From Clostridia bacterium (GTDB lineage Bacteria; Bacillota_A; Clostridia; Christensenellales; Aristaeellaceae): DNA of 36,618 nucleotides. The translations under genes were made by a program, and so were the position numbers. Of this stretch, positions 7,827-16,112 are shown one piece after another; position 1 is the first letter of the stretch; the number at the start of each line of letters is the position of its first letter. The stretch is from positions 1-36,618 of the forward strand of contig JAFRMB010000029.1 in the NCBI GenBank assembly GCA_017430945.1. Reading direction: 5' to 3'. A model generated the notes under the pieces. The model searched no databases, was not told the origin of the DNA, and saw only the letters and a program-made list of their open reading frames with translations.

Positions 7827-9734
7827 TCAGCTGATCGTCTGACGGTCGTCGTATATGACCAGATCTTCGTCACGCATAAAGCCGGTGCGTCCCTTCACAC
7901 GGATGCGGCTCCAGTCTTCGAAGGACTCAAGCACCTCTACGGTCACGCCGTCGCGCAGATGGCCGATGACGGTGGCGTCATCCGAATCGAGGTTATAGAC
8001 AGGCGCGTCGGAGTAGCTGCTCTTGCGCACCACGGCCTGGAGCGGCTCCGCCTGTTCCATCTCCACGGCCTCGTCGACCATCGACTCATCATCTGCAGCG
8101 CGCGGTTCGGCACGATAGGTCAAATACCGGTTCATCAGGTATCCGGTGCCGTTCTCATACGCCACCTGCGTCCAGTTGGAAAGCCTCTGGACGACCTTCC
8201 ACTCGCTGCCGCGCTCGGCTGTCGTCAGAACGGAACCGTCCGCACTGGCCTTATCGCGCAGGTTCAGACTGACGCCGGGATCGGTGTTGACCGTGGCGTA
8301 GAGCTGAAGATCCGGATAGTTGTCGAGAGATCCGTCCGAAGCCAGGTACTCCGCAAAGGTCTCGGCGCAGGTCGAGGCGCCGTTCTGGTATTCTTCCTTC
8401 GTGTGTCCGATGGTGTAGGTCCTGTCGCTGCCGTCCTCCGTGATGCTGACGGCGGCCAGCGCCAGCGGTTCGTGGTTGAGCCTTGCCGTCGACACATAGC
8501 CCACACATTTCCCGGATTTGATCTTGGACCATTCCTTGCCGGGCTCGATGCACAGGACGAGCTTGCCGTCGCGCAGGCGATCGAGCGCCTTGCTGTCCGT
8601 GTCAGGCTTCTCGCGAATGCGCAGCCCGCTGGGCGCGTTCACACGTACGAAATCCAAATTGAAGTGCTCCACCGACGCGTGGCGTGCGGAACTGTCGGGG
8701 AACAGCACGTCCACACGGCCCGCTTCGTAGCAGATCGCCTTTTGCACCTCGGATTCCGCGATGCCGTCGGCCGTATAGCCGTAAATGTCCTCGAATGCGC
8801 GTACGGCTTCGCTCACGCGCGGATCATATACGTTGTTCAGATCTCCGGAATAGAGCCCCAGCGTTTGAAGGTTCTTTTGAAGTGCGCGCACCGCAGGGCC
8901 GTTGGAGCCGTTCTGGAGCTTCACGTTGGTGGCGGTCGGCACGTCCGATCCGAAGATGGTCTCCTGCAGCGCCTTTGAAGCGGTGCCGGTCTCTTCCAGA
9001 CCGAGCGCCGCCTGTACCTCGCGCACTGCGATGATGGTGTCGGTCATGTAGCTGCCGTTGGGATCGCCGGAAAAGTAGCCCAGGTCCCTCAGCCTGTACT
9101 GCAGATCTGCGACAGCCTGTCCGCTGCTCGTGCGGCCGAGCTCGTCGGGGTCCTTGGGCGTGGCCAGGAAGCGTTCATAGGAGATGCCCTTATCGATGGA
9201 AAAAGAGGATTGCAAAAGCAGATCCCGAAGCGCGGCATCGGGCTCTCCGCTTTGATAGATCCTGACGCGCGTGCCGGGCAGACAATTCATACATATGAAT
9301 TTTGCGTCCTGCCAGCGAAGGCGTATGCAGCCATGTGATGCGGGGCGGCCAAGCGCCTTCACGGCAGACATTTCGATGAACTCGTGTGAACGATGCAGGT
9401 AGGGAAGGGAGTGGAACAGTATATCGCCCCGGATGCGGGACGGATACTGGACGTAGCGGCGGAAGTCCCAGTACAGTACCCATTCCTTTCGATCCTTTTT
9501 CGTGTTTGAATTGGGCATCGTGAAGGTGCCGATGGGCGTGGTATTGTTTTTGCCGGTCGAGCAAAGCATCTGGCGCACGATGCTGTTGTCCGACGTCGAA
9601 TACACCGTGACGATCTGATTGGTCACGTCCACGCCGATATAATAGGGCATATTGTAGCTATTTTCTGACAGCGCCGCGGTGCTCGCGAAGATCATCAGAA
9701 GGAGCAGAGCCGCAAGTAAACGCTTGTAGTGCAT
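7827..9734 (-). CDS. Secreted L,D-transpeptidase with two peptidoglycan-binding and three SH3-like domains
   Basis: A 635-residue exported cell-wall enzyme predicted to form 3-3 peptide cross-links or attach proteins. A signal peptide covers residues 1 to about 22 (KR, then a long hydrophobic run and an AALS region). The YkuD catalytic domain spans about residues 30-160, with His108 in FHSLPY and Cys136 in SHGCIRLR. Two PG_binding_1 repeats lie at about 203-262 and 277-336. Three SH3-like repeats follow at about 362-420, 478-540 and 568-628. Start ATG 9734 follows GGAGGA by nine bases; an in-frame extension to 9788 runs into the promoter. The catalytic domain being N-terminal to the wall-binding modules is less common than the reverse. 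Confidence 0.9.
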   Translation of the reverse strand: MHYKRLLAALLLLMIFASTAALSENSYNMPYYIGVDVTNQIVTVYSTSDNSIVRQMLCSTGKNNTTPIGTFTMPNSNTKKDRKEWVLYWDFRRYVQYPSRIRGDILFHSLPYLHRSHEFIEMSAVKALGRPASHGCIRLRWQDAKFICMNCLPGTRVRIYQSGEPDAALRDLLLQSSFSIDKGISYERFLATPKDPDELGRTSSGQAVADLQYRLRDLGYFSGDPNGSYMTDTIIAVREVQAALGLEETGTASKALQETIFGSDVPTATNVKLQNGSNGPAVRALQKNLQTLGLYSGDLNNVYDPRVSEAVRAFEDIYGYTADGIAESEVQKAICYEAGRVDVLFPDSSARHASVEHFNLDFVRVNAPSGLRIREKPDTDSKALDRLRDGKLVLCIEPGKEWSKIKSGKCVGYVSTARLNHEPLALAAVSITEDGSDRTYTIGHTKEEYQNGASTCAETFAEYLASDGSLDNYPDLQLYATVNTDPGVSLNLRDKASADGSVLTTAERGSEWKVVQRLSNWTQVAYENGTGYLMNRYLTYRAEPRAADDESMVDEAVEMEQAEPLQAVVRKSSYSDAPVYNLDSDDATVIGHLRDGVTVEVLESFEDWSRIRVKGRTGFMRDEDLVIYDDRQTIS

Positions 9735-9776
9735 ACAGAAAGATCCTCCAAATACGTGTATATCTATACATATTAA

Positions 9777-9805
9777 ATGATATATCAAATGGCAACAGGT
9801 GTCAA
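9777..9805 (-). promoter_or_regulatory. Sigma-A type promoter for the L,D-transpeptidase
   Basis: On the minus strand, perfect -35 TTGACA, 17-bp spacer and -10 TATCAT, about 43 bases before the start codon at 9734. Confidence 0.75.
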
Positions 9806-9899
9806 GCGATTTGACGTTGTGGATAGATGGGATGGCGTGATTTTACCGTTTTGTCTTCACAGCATGACAGAAATGCGCCAAAAATACCGCAATTTACAC

Positions 9900-9928
9900 T
9901 TGTATAATATAGTTAATCGTGGTATAAT
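9900..9928 (+). promoter_or_regulatory. Promoter for the small membrane protein gene
   Basis: TTGTAT, 17-bp spacer, TATAAT, ending 28 bases before the ATG at 9957. A second TATAAT lies at 9903-9908 without a clear -35. Confidence 0.6.
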
Positions 9929-9956
9929 ACAAATATAACAGAAGGGAGGCGGGCAC

Positions 9957-10316
9957 ATGGAAGGTATCGCAGACCAACCGATGCATTTTAGCGGAACGAC
10001 CGACCAGGCTGGATCGCCTTCCGATCTTCGTGAAGAGCGCTATCAGCTCGCCAACCGGCTGGCAGACAATCTGTGGCTGGGCGAGGCGATCCGCGTGTTG
10101 GAGGCCCTGGGCGATTACCGGGACAGTTTGGCGCTTCTGAGCGAGTACCGGGCCATGAAGGCGTATTCCGACGACGTGGATGCCAGGCAGAAGGAAGAAC
10201 GGCGGCGGCAGGCCATGGAGCGGACGCGCAGGGAGAATGAACGTCGGCGCCGGCGCATCGCGATCGGCGCGGTGACGGCCATAGCGCTTGCGGTCGCACT
10301 GACTTTTATCAGGTGA
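9957..10316 (+). CDS. Small tail-anchored protein of unknown function with a helical repeat
   Basis: A 119-residue protein not assigned to a named family. The middle contains ALGDYRDSLALLSEYRAMKAY, which resembles the LGDYKDS-type helical repeat found in many clostridial proteins of unknown role. A strongly basic, Arg- and Glu-rich stretch (about residues 80-100) is probably helical. The C-terminus is one hydrophobic segment (IAIGAVTAIALAVALTFI), so a tail-anchored membrane protein with its body in the cytoplasm is likely. The Shine-Dalgarno site GAAGGGAGG is strong, a good promoter precedes it and a terminator follows, so it is a monocistronic gene. Function is unknown. Confidence 0.75.
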   Translation: MEGIADQPMHFSGTTDQAGSPSDLREERYQLANRLADNLWLGEAIRVLEALGDYRDSLALLSEYRAMKAYSDDVDARQKEERRRQAMERTRRENERRRRRIAIGAVTAIALAVALTFIR

Positions 10317-10323
10317 AGACGGC

Positions 10324-10361
10324 GAGATCGGCCCTGCCTGTGCGGTGGGGCCGATCTCTTT
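10324..10361 (+). terminator. Terminator after the small membrane protein gene
   Basis: Perfect 11-bp stem GAGATCGGCCC / GGGCCGATCTC with a 13-nt loop, followed by TTTG, starting 8 bases after the stop codon. Confidence 0.75.
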
Positions 10362-10550
10362 GCCGAAAGGCACGGGGCGGGCGGATGAGGCCTGTCCGGA
10401 ACGCTTCGGGAATGCGCGTCGGTGGTCACCGGCGCGGCTTCAGGCCGGCTCTAAGTCTGCCGGGGAGAAGGCAAACTGCACCGACCGCAGCCGGCAGAAC
10501 TTCGATGGATCGACCGCGTCTGCGTTTGCCTGACTTAATTTTGAATTAAC

Positions 10551-10579
10551 TTGACCGGCATCCGCGCCGGTGCTATGAT
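10551..10579 (+). promoter_or_regulatory. Promoter of the T-box operon
   Basis: -35 TTGACC, 17-bp spacer and -10 TATGAT with an upstream TGC (extended -10). The predicted start is near 10586, just before the T-box Stem I. The 190 bases between the previous terminator and this promoter (10362-10550) hold no gene that I can support. Confidence 0.75.
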
Positions 10580-10585
10580 GGTCAG

Positions 10586-10860
10586 GAAACGTGATGACGG
10601 AGACGAGTAGGCCGGTTCAAACGCGTCAGAGAGCCGCCGGATGGTGCGAGGCGGTCGCGGACATCGGTCGAATACACTCCCGAACGGTGCACCGAAAAGC
10701 GCATGGCGACGAGTAGGCTGCAACGGGTGCGCCCGTTAAGGCGCAAGGGACGCGCAAGTGTCCCGCAGAGGATGCAGCTGTGAAGCCGCATCGAACTGAG
10801 GTGGTACCGCGGGAATGCCCGCCCTCTGTCGTGAATGGACAGAGAGCGGTTTTTTATTTG
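10586..10860 (+). promoter_or_regulatory. T-box leader, tyrosine-type specifier (UAC)
   Basis: A T-box transcription antitermination leader. Stem I begins with GACGAGTAG (10602-10610). The specifier loop reads GAA-TAC-ACT, with TAC at 10673-10675, the usual placement for a tyrosine codon. A second GACGAGTAG, then ACGGGTGCGCCCGTTAA (10722-10738), matches the Stem IIA/B pseudoknot region. The T-box itself is GAGGTGGTACCGCG (10798-10811); its TGGT would pair with an ACCA tRNA end. The terminator is a 12-bp stem (10819-10830 / 10838-10849, one mismatch) with a T6 run. Uncharged tRNA-Tyr should permit read-through. The T-box class is certain; the amino acid call is likely but rests on reading the alignment by eye. 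Confidence 0.92.
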
Positions 10861-10882
10861 CAACATGAGAGGGAGAAGGACC

Positions 10883-12520
10883 ATGCCAATCACTGAGATC
10901 CTGAAGAAGAACGCAAGAAAATACAACGATGAGATCGCGCTGGTGGAGATCAATCCCGAAGTGCGCGAGGACCGCCGCGTGACATGGAAGGAATACGAGC
11001 TGATCGAGCGCGGCACATCGGACGAGTTCAGAAGAGAGATCACATGGGGCGTATTCGAAGAAAAAGCGAATCGCTGCGCCAACCTGCTCATCAGCAGGGG
11101 GATCAAAAAGGGCAATAAGGTGGCCATACTGCTCATGAACTGCCTGGAGTGGCTGCCGATCTATTTCGGCATACTCAAGACTGGGGCACTGGTCGTGCCG
11201 ATGAACTACCGCTATTCCTCCGACGAGATCGAGTATTGCGCAAAGCTGGCGGACGTCGACGCGATGTTCTTTGGACCTGAGTTCATCGGCCGCGTGGAAG
11301 AGATCATCGACAAGATCCCGAGGGTCAAGCTGCTCTTCTTTGTGGGTGACAACTGCCCGACCTTCGCGGAGAACTTTCTGCATCTCTCCGTCAATCAACC
11401 CAGCACCTGCCCGGACATCCCGCTGACCGACCAGGACGATGCGGCCATCTATTTCTCCTCCGGCACGACGGGTTTCCCGAAGGCCATCCTGCACAACCAT
11501 GAGAGCCTGATGCACGCCTGCCGCACCGAGCAGAACCACCACGGCCAGACCCATAAGGACGTCTTCCTGTGCATACCGCCGCTGTATCACACGGGCGCAA
11601 AGATGCATTGGTTCGGCTCGTTCCTGGTCGGCGGCAAGGGCGTTTTGCTCAAGGGGGTGAAGCCGCAGACCATCATCAAGACCGCGGCCGAAGAGAAGTG
11701 CACCATCGTGTGGCTGCTGGTGCCGTGGGCCCAGGACATCCTGGACGCGATCGATCGCGGCGAGATCGATCTGAAGGATTATGACCTGTCCGCTTGGCGG
11801 CTCATGCACATCGGCGCGCAGCCGGTCCCGCGCAGCCTGATCAAGCGCTGGAAGGAGAAGTTCCCGAACCACAAGTACGATACGAACTACGGGCTGTCTG
11901 AGTCGATCGGCCCCGGCTGTGTGCATCTGGGTGTCGACAACATCGACAAGGTGGGTGCGATCGGCATTCCCGGATATGGCTGGCAGACGAAGATCATCGA
12001 CGAGCAGGGTGAGCCGGTGAAACAGGGCGAGGTCGGCGAGCTGGCCGTGAAGGGGCCCGGCGTCATGACCTGCTATTACAAGGATCCCAAGGCCACGGCC
12101 GAGGTGCTGCACGGCGACTGGCTGTGGACCGGCGACATGGCCATGCAGGACGAGGACGGTTTCATTTTCCTGGTGGACCGCAAAAAGGACGTCATCATCA
12201 CCGGCGGCGAGAACCTCTACCCGGTGCAGATCGAGGATTTCCTGCGCAGCCATCCCGACATCAAGGACGTGGCGGTCATCGGCATCCCGCACGAGCGCCT
12301 GGGCGAGATCGCGGCGGCCATCATCGAGTTGAAGCCGGGTTCGAACGTCACAGAGGCCGACATCGATGAATTCTGCCGGAACGGGCTGCCGCGCTACAAG
12401 CGGCCGCGCCGCATCATATTTGCCGAAGTGCCGCGCAATCCCACCGGAAAGATCGAAAAGCCGAAGCTGCGCGCGAAGTACGGCGCAGCCCAGCTGGTCG
12501 CCGAACAGGTGAGCCGCTGA
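10883..12520 (+). CDS. AMP-forming acyl-CoA synthetase (class I adenylate-forming family)
   Basis: A 545-residue ANL-superfamily ligase that activates a carboxylate with ATP and joins it to CoA. The phosphate loop is SSGTTGFPK (about residues 192-200). Later motifs include YGLSESIGPG, the GDWLWTGDMA segment with the ribose-binding Asp, DRKKDVIITGGENLYP (hinge region) and the C-terminal catalytic lysine in NPTGKIEKPK. The substrate cannot be read from the sequence; the tyrosine T-box upstream and the phenylacetate-CoA ligase downstream suggest an aromatic acid such as 4-hydroxyphenylacetate. The start is ATG 10883 after GAGGGAGAAGG. Sixteen in-frame residues further upstream overlap the T-box terminator and are not used. 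Confidence 0.9.
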   Translation: MPITEILKKNARKYNDEIALVEINPEVREDRRVTWKEYELIERGTSDEFRREITWGVFEEKANRCANLLISRGIKKGNKVAILLMNCLEWLPIYFGILKTGALVVPMNYRYSSDEIEYCAKLADVDAMFFGPEFIGRVEEIIDKIPRVKLLFFVGDNCPTFAENFLHLSVNQPSTCPDIPLTDQDDAAIYFSSGTTGFPKAILHNHESLMHACRTEQNHHGQTHKDVFLCIPPLYHTGAKMHWFGSFLVGGKGVLLKGVKPQTIIKTAAEEKCTIVWLLVPWAQDILDAIDRGEIDLKDYDLSAWRLMHIGAQPVPRSLIKRWKEKFPNHKYDTNYGLSESIGPGCVHLGVDNIDKVGAIGIPGYGWQTKIIDEQGEPVKQGEVGELAVKGPGVMTCYYKDPKATAEVLHGDWLWTGDMAMQDEDGFIFLVDRKKDVIITGGENLYPVQIEDFLRSHPDIKDVAVIGIPHERLGEIAAAIIELKPGSNVTEADIDEFCRNGLPRYKRPRRIIFAEVPRNPTGKIEKPKLRAKYGAAQLVAEQVSR

Positions 12521-12573
12521 TGCGTGCGATTTGATACTTTAACACAATAAAGCTGTAAAACGGCGAACGCCCG

Positions 12574-12582
12574 TGTTATAAT
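12574..12582 (+). promoter_or_regulatory. Extended -10 promoter before the phenylacetate-CoA ligase gene
   Basis: TGTTATAAT at 12574-12582, 34 bases upstream of the ATG. It lies in the 95-base gap after the first ligase and could express the second ligase and the ACT gene independently of the T-box. Confidence 0.55.
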
Positions 12583-12615
12583 ACAGGCATGAATCCGCCG
12601 AAGGGAATGAAGCAT

Positions 12616-13935
12616 ATGAGTCAGAATGAGCGCCGGATCTGGAATCCGGCCATGGAATGCATCGATCGCGAAGTGCTTCGCGGGATCCAGGGCGAGCGGC
12701 TCGCGGCCACTGTGAAGCTCGAATACGAGAACGTGCCGGTCTATCGCGCGCGCATGGATGCCGCCGGCATCAAGCCCGAAGACATCCGCAGCGTCGACGA
12801 CCTGAAGTACCTGCCGTTCATGGAGAAGACCGACCTGAGGGATTACTATCCCTTCCAGCTACTGGCATCACCCAAAAAGGACATCGTGCGCATCCACGGA
12901 TCCTCCGGCACCACCGGAAAGCCTATCGTGTCGGGCTATACCCAGAACGATGTCGATGTGTGGTCCGAGATGATGGCGCGTACGCTGACCGCGGCGGGCT
13001 GCACCTCGGAGGACGTGGTCCAGGTGGCCTATGGACTCGGCCTGTTCACCGGCGGCTTCGGCGGCTATCAGGGCGCCAACAGGATCGGCGCCATGGTGAT
13101 CCCCATGTCGAGCGGCAACACCCAGCGGCAGATCATGATGATGATGGATCTGGGCACGACGATACTGTGCTGCACGCCGTCCTACGCGACCTATCTGGGC
13201 GAGACGATCCGCGAGATGGGCATCGACCCGAAGCGCCATCTGAAGCTGAAGGCCGGCTGCTTCGGTGCGGAGCCATGGACCGAGGAGATGCGGCTGAAGA
13301 TCGAAGAGCTGCTCGGCATCGATGCCTGCGACATCTACGGGCTCACTGAGATCGCCGGCCCCGGCGTGGCTTTTGAGTGCCTGGAAAAGCACGGCATGCA
13401 CATCAACGAGGATCATGTGATCGCCGAGATCATCAATCCCGCCACCGGCGAGCAGCTGCCCTATGGCACGCCCGGCGAGCTGGTGTTCACGACCATCACC
13501 AAGACGGGCATGCCGATGATGCGCTATCGCACGCACGACATCTGCACCCTGACCGATGAGAAGTGCGCGTGTGGCCGCACGTTCGTTCGCATGGGCCGCA
13601 TCACCGGCCGCACGGATGACATGCTGGTCATTCGCGGGGTGAACGTGTTCCCCAGCCAGATCGAATCGGTGCTGGTGGGCGCAGAGGGAGTCGCGCCGTT
13701 CTATATGCTGGTCGTCGACCGCGTGAACAACTCCGATACGCTGGAGGTCCAGGTGGAGATGACGGAAGGCATGTTCTCGGATACGGTCAGCCATATCGAG
13801 AACGTGCGGAAGTACATCACCGATCAGATCAAGTCCGTGGTCGGCATCGCCACGAAGGTCAAGCTGGTGGCGCCCAAGTCCATTCCGCGCTCAGAGGGCA
13901 AGGCCAAGCGCGTGATCGACAATCGCAAGCTGTGA
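12616..13935 (+). CDS. Phenylacetate-CoA ligase (aryl acid CoA ligase)
   Basis: A 439-residue AMP-forming ligase of the PaaK group, which is shorter than general acyl-CoA synthetases. The phosphate loop is GSSGTTGKP (about residues 95-103). DIYGLTEIAGPG and RTDDMLVIRGVNVFPSQIE are typical PaaK motifs. Two cysteines in EKCACGRTF sit where many PaaK proteins carry a small metal-binding knuckle. It should make phenylacetyl-CoA or a close aryl-acetyl-CoA. The start is ATG 12616, nine bases after AAGGGA; upstream in-frame ATGs at 12589 and 12607 have no proper Shine-Dalgarno spacing. The ACT gene begins 13 bases after its stop. In anaerobes such ligases are often linked to indolepyruvate ferredoxin oxidoreductase, which is not in this window. 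Confidence 0.92.
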   Translation: MSQNERRIWNPAMECIDREVLRGIQGERLAATVKLEYENVPVYRARMDAAGIKPEDIRSVDDLKYLPFMEKTDLRDYYPFQLLASPKKDIVRIHGSSGTTGKPIVSGYTQNDVDVWSEMMARTLTAAGCTSEDVVQVAYGLGLFTGGFGGYQGANRIGAMVIPMSSGNTQRQIMMMMDLGTTILCCTPSYATYLGETIREMGIDPKRHLKLKAGCFGAEPWTEEMRLKIEELLGIDACDIYGLTEIAGPGVAFECLEKHGMHINEDHVIAEIINPATGEQLPYGTPGELVFTTITKTGMPMMRYRTHDICTLTDEKCACGRTFVRMGRITGRTDDMLVIRGVNVFPSQIESVLVGAEGVAPFYMLVVDRVNNSDTLEVQVEMTEGMFSDTVSHIENVRKYITDQIKSVVGIATKVKLVAPKSIPRSEGKAKRVIDNRKL

Positions 13936-13948
13936 GGAGGGATCGAAT

Positions 13949-14389
13949 ATGTTCATCAAGCAGATTTCCATATTCCTCGAGAACAACCCGGGCACGCTGC
14001 GCGAGATGACCGAAGTGCTGGGCAAGGGCGGCATCGATCTGTTGGCGTTGTCCATCGCCGATACGCAGAATTTCGGCATCGTTCGCGTGATCATACACAG
14101 TGACCAGATCGAAAACGCCATGAGGCTGCTGAAGGAAGCTGGCTACATCGCGAAGATCAACCATGTCATCTGCGCTGAGGTGCCGGATCGCCCGCTGGGT
14201 CTGTGCGAGCTGCTGGCGGTCATCGAGCAGGCGGGCCTGTCGGTGGAATACATGTACTCCTTCCTGCGCAAGTCCGGCGAGGGATGCGCGAACATGATCC
14301 TGCGCCTGAGCGACGGCCGCAAGGCCGCGCAGGTGTTCAGCATGCAGAACATCACCATGCTGAGCCAGGAGACGATCGACCAGCTGTGA
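13949..14389 (+). CDS. Tandem ACT-domain protein
   Basis: A 146-residue protein made of two ACT modules: residues 1-66 (FIKQISIFLENNPGTLREM, then VRVIIHSDQIENAMRLL) and 70-140 (VICAEVPDRPLGLCELLAVI). ACT domains bind amino acids and usually act as allosteric or regulatory modules. No catalytic or DNA-binding domain is attached. Stand-alone ACT proteins frequently accompany phenylacetate-CoA ligase genes, and here it follows one by 13 bases with a strong GAGGAGG site. A plausible inference is that it senses an aromatic amino acid and modulates the ligases; nothing in the sequence proves the ligand. Confidence 0.88.
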   Translation: MFIKQISIFLENNPGTLREMTEVLGKGGIDLLALSIADTQNFGIVRVIIHSDQIENAMRLLKEAGYIAKINHVICAEVPDRPLGLCELLAVIEQAGLSVEYMYSFLRKSGEGCANMILRLSDGRKAAQVFSMQNITMLSQETIDQL

Positions 14390-14434
14390 CACAAACGCGC
14401 CGGCGGTGCGGTCGCAAGCGCCGGCTCCATCAAG

Positions 14435-14485
14435 AACGACCAGAGACCCTGCACCCGCTGTGGCGTGCAGGGTCTCTGGTCGTTT
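14435..14485 (+). terminator. Very strong hairpin ending the T-box operon
   Basis: A perfect 20-bp inverted repeat (14435-14454 and 14465-14484) with a 10-nt loop, 45 bases after the ACT stop. The right arm ends in GTCGTTT, giving only a short T-tract. The following 200 bases up to the next hairpin contain no gene that I can support. Confidence 0.75.
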
Positions 14486-14692
14486 GACCAACGATTTTTC
14501 GACGATTGGGATGAACGCGGGGATCTGCGCGCTGGGCACATAGATCCCCTGACACGAAGGCAACCATGCCTGTCAGCAGTCACCGGCCTCTTCATATGGG
14601 AAATATCGACCCGGCATCCATGCCGCCGGGATCGATCGAAGATGGGGAGGCCAAGCGGCATCACAGTGTCCAAGTTCTGTGTTTGTCTGTGA

Positions 14693-14730
14693 AAAAGCGC
14701 TCCGGCTCGATGCTGAGCCGGAGCGCTTTT
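14693..14730. terminator. Bidirectional terminator next to the MsmX-like gene
   Basis: Perfect 16-bp stem (AAAAGCGCTCCGGCTC and its complement) with a 6-nt loop and A/T arms on both sides. It works for the leftward ATPase gene ending at 14740 and can also catch rightward read-through. Confidence 0.85.
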
Positions 14731-14739
14731 GATGCATGA

Positions 14740-15861
14740 TCAATAGCGGGACAGGATTGTATTCTCGGTCTCCACATCGAAGACGTGGAGGCGATTGACG
14801 TCGAAGCCGACCTTGATGGTATTGCCGGCACGGGAGGACGTGCGGGGGTCGACGCGCGCGATGAAGTTCTCCGCCTTGCCGCTGGTCTTGAGGTACAGAT
14901 AGGTCTCGGAGCCCATCAGCTCGATCAGCTCGACGGTCACGTCGATGCAGGCATCGGGGTAGGTGGAGGTGAAGGCGGAATCGTCAGAGATGTTCTCGGG
15001 ACGGATGCCCAGATAGACTTCCTTGCCGATGTAGTCGCCGGTCATGCGCTGTACCTTTCCCTCGGGAACGAGGATGCGGTTCTCGCCGAAGCACGCATAC
15101 ACGCCGCCGCCCATCTTCTCGAGCTTCGCCCGGAAGATGTTCATCTGGGGCATGCCGATGAAGCCTGCGACGAACAGATTGGCGGGGTAGTCGTAGAGGT
15201 TCTGCGGGCTGTCAACCTGCTGGATGAAGCCGTCCTTCATGACGACGATGCGGGTGCCCATCGTCATGGCCTCGGTCTGATCGTGGGTGACGTAGATGAA
15301 GGTGGTCTGCAGACGCTTGTGCAGCTTGGTGATCTCGGAACGCATCTGCACGCGCAGCTTCGCGTCCAGGTTGGACAGAGGCTCGTCCATCAGGAAGACC
15401 TTCGGCTCGCGAACGATGGCGCGTCCGAGCGCGACGCGCTGGCGCTGGCCGCCGGACAGCGCGGCAGGCTTGCGCTGCAGATAGGAGTCGATGCTCAGGA
15501 TGGCAGCTGCTTCCTTGACGCGGCGATCGATCTCGCTCTTGGCCATCTTGCGCAGCTTCAGGCCGAAAGCCATGTTGTCATACACCGTCATGTGGGGATA
15601 GAGCGCGTAGCTCTGGAACACCATGGCGATGTCGCGGTCCTTGGGCGGCACGTGGTTGACCAGCCGGTCATCGATGTAGAGCTCGCCCTTGGAAATATCT
15701 TCAAGACCGGCGACCATGCGCAGCGTGGTCGACTTGCCGCATCCGGAGGGACCGACCAGCACGATGAATTCCTTGTCTTCGATCTCAAGGTTGAAATCGG
15801 TGACGGCCGTCACGTCGCCGGGATAGATCTTGTAGATATGCTTAAGAGACAAACTTGCCAT
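14740..15861 (-). CDS. Sugar ABC transporter ATPase, MsmX/UgpC type (orphan)
   Basis: A 373-residue cytoplasmic ATPase of CUT1 (oligosaccharide or glycerol-phosphate) importers. Walker A is GPSGCGKST, the signature [14 protein letters not shown], Walker [13 protein letters not shown] and the switch His lies in THDQTEAM. The C-terminal 130 residues form the regulatory OB-like domain with LGIRPENI. No permease or binding protein gene lies beside it; in Bacillota one such ATPase often energises several CUT1 importers encoded elsewhere, and this is probably that shared subunit. The start has a good GGGAGG site. Its own promoter and a terminator make it monocistronic. The motifs do not settle msmX versus ugpC naming. 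Confidence 0.93.
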   Translation of the reverse strand: MASLSLKHIYKIYPGDVTAVTDFNLEIEDKEFIVLVGPSGCGKSTTLRMVAGLEDISKGELYIDDRLVNHVPPKDRDIAMVFQSYALYPHMTVYDNMAFGLKLRKMAKSEIDRRVKEAAAILSIDSYLQRKPAALSGGQRQRVALGRAIVREPKVFLMDEPLSNLDAKLRVQMRSEITKLHKRLQTTFIYVTHDQTEAMTMGTRIVVMKDGFIQQVDSPQNLYDYPANLFVAGFIGMPQMNIFRAKLEKMGGGVYACFGENRILVPEGKVQRMTGDYIGKEVYLGIRPENISDDSAFTSTYPDACIDVTVELIELMGSETYLYLKTSGKAENFIARVDPRTSSRAGNTIKVGFDVNRLHVFDVETENTILSRY

Positions 15862-15897
15862 TCAAACTACCTCCCTGTAATGATTGTCAACGTAGGT

Positions 15898-15926
15898 ATT
15901 ATAGCACACGAGGAGAAAAATGTGAA
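15898..15926 (-). promoter_or_regulatory. Promoter of the MsmX-like gene
   Basis: On the minus strand, TTCACA, 17-bp spacer and TATAAT with an upstream TGC. It lies 36 bases before the ATG at 15861. Confidence 0.7.
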
Positions 15927-16062
15927 TCGTATGATTTCACAAAAAGCCTCGGTGATTTTCGACGCCATGGCGACAGCGCCAAAAAGGCGTCGGATGCTTT
16001 TGGCAGAATGACAAATTCGAATGAAGACATGTTCTTTTGTTCAGATCCCGACGTGACATATG

Positions 16063-16095
16063 AAAAGAGCGCCCGGGCTCGGGTCCCGGGCGCTC
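16063..16095 (-). terminator. Terminator of the hydrogenase operon
   Basis: Perfect 11-bp stem GAGCGCCCGGG / CCCGGGCGCTC with a 7-nt loop; on the minus strand it is followed by TTTTCAT. It lies 17 bases beyond the hndD stop. Confidence 0.85.
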
Positions 16096-16112
16096 GGTGG
16101 TTGATTGACGGA

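Noticed and set aside
10313..10549. Short plus-strand frames between the small membrane protein and the T-box promoter
   Set aside because: They run through a terminator hairpin and lack ribosome sites and recognisable features.
10701..10740. A possible second, tandem T-box suggested by a repeated GACGAGTAG
   Set aside because: Only one T-box core and one terminator are present; the repeat fits the Stem II/III region of a single leader.
10736..12292. A 518-codon minus-strand frame opposite the acyl-CoA synthetase
   Set aside because: It overlaps the T-box and the antisense of conserved ligase motifs and is best explained by codon bias.
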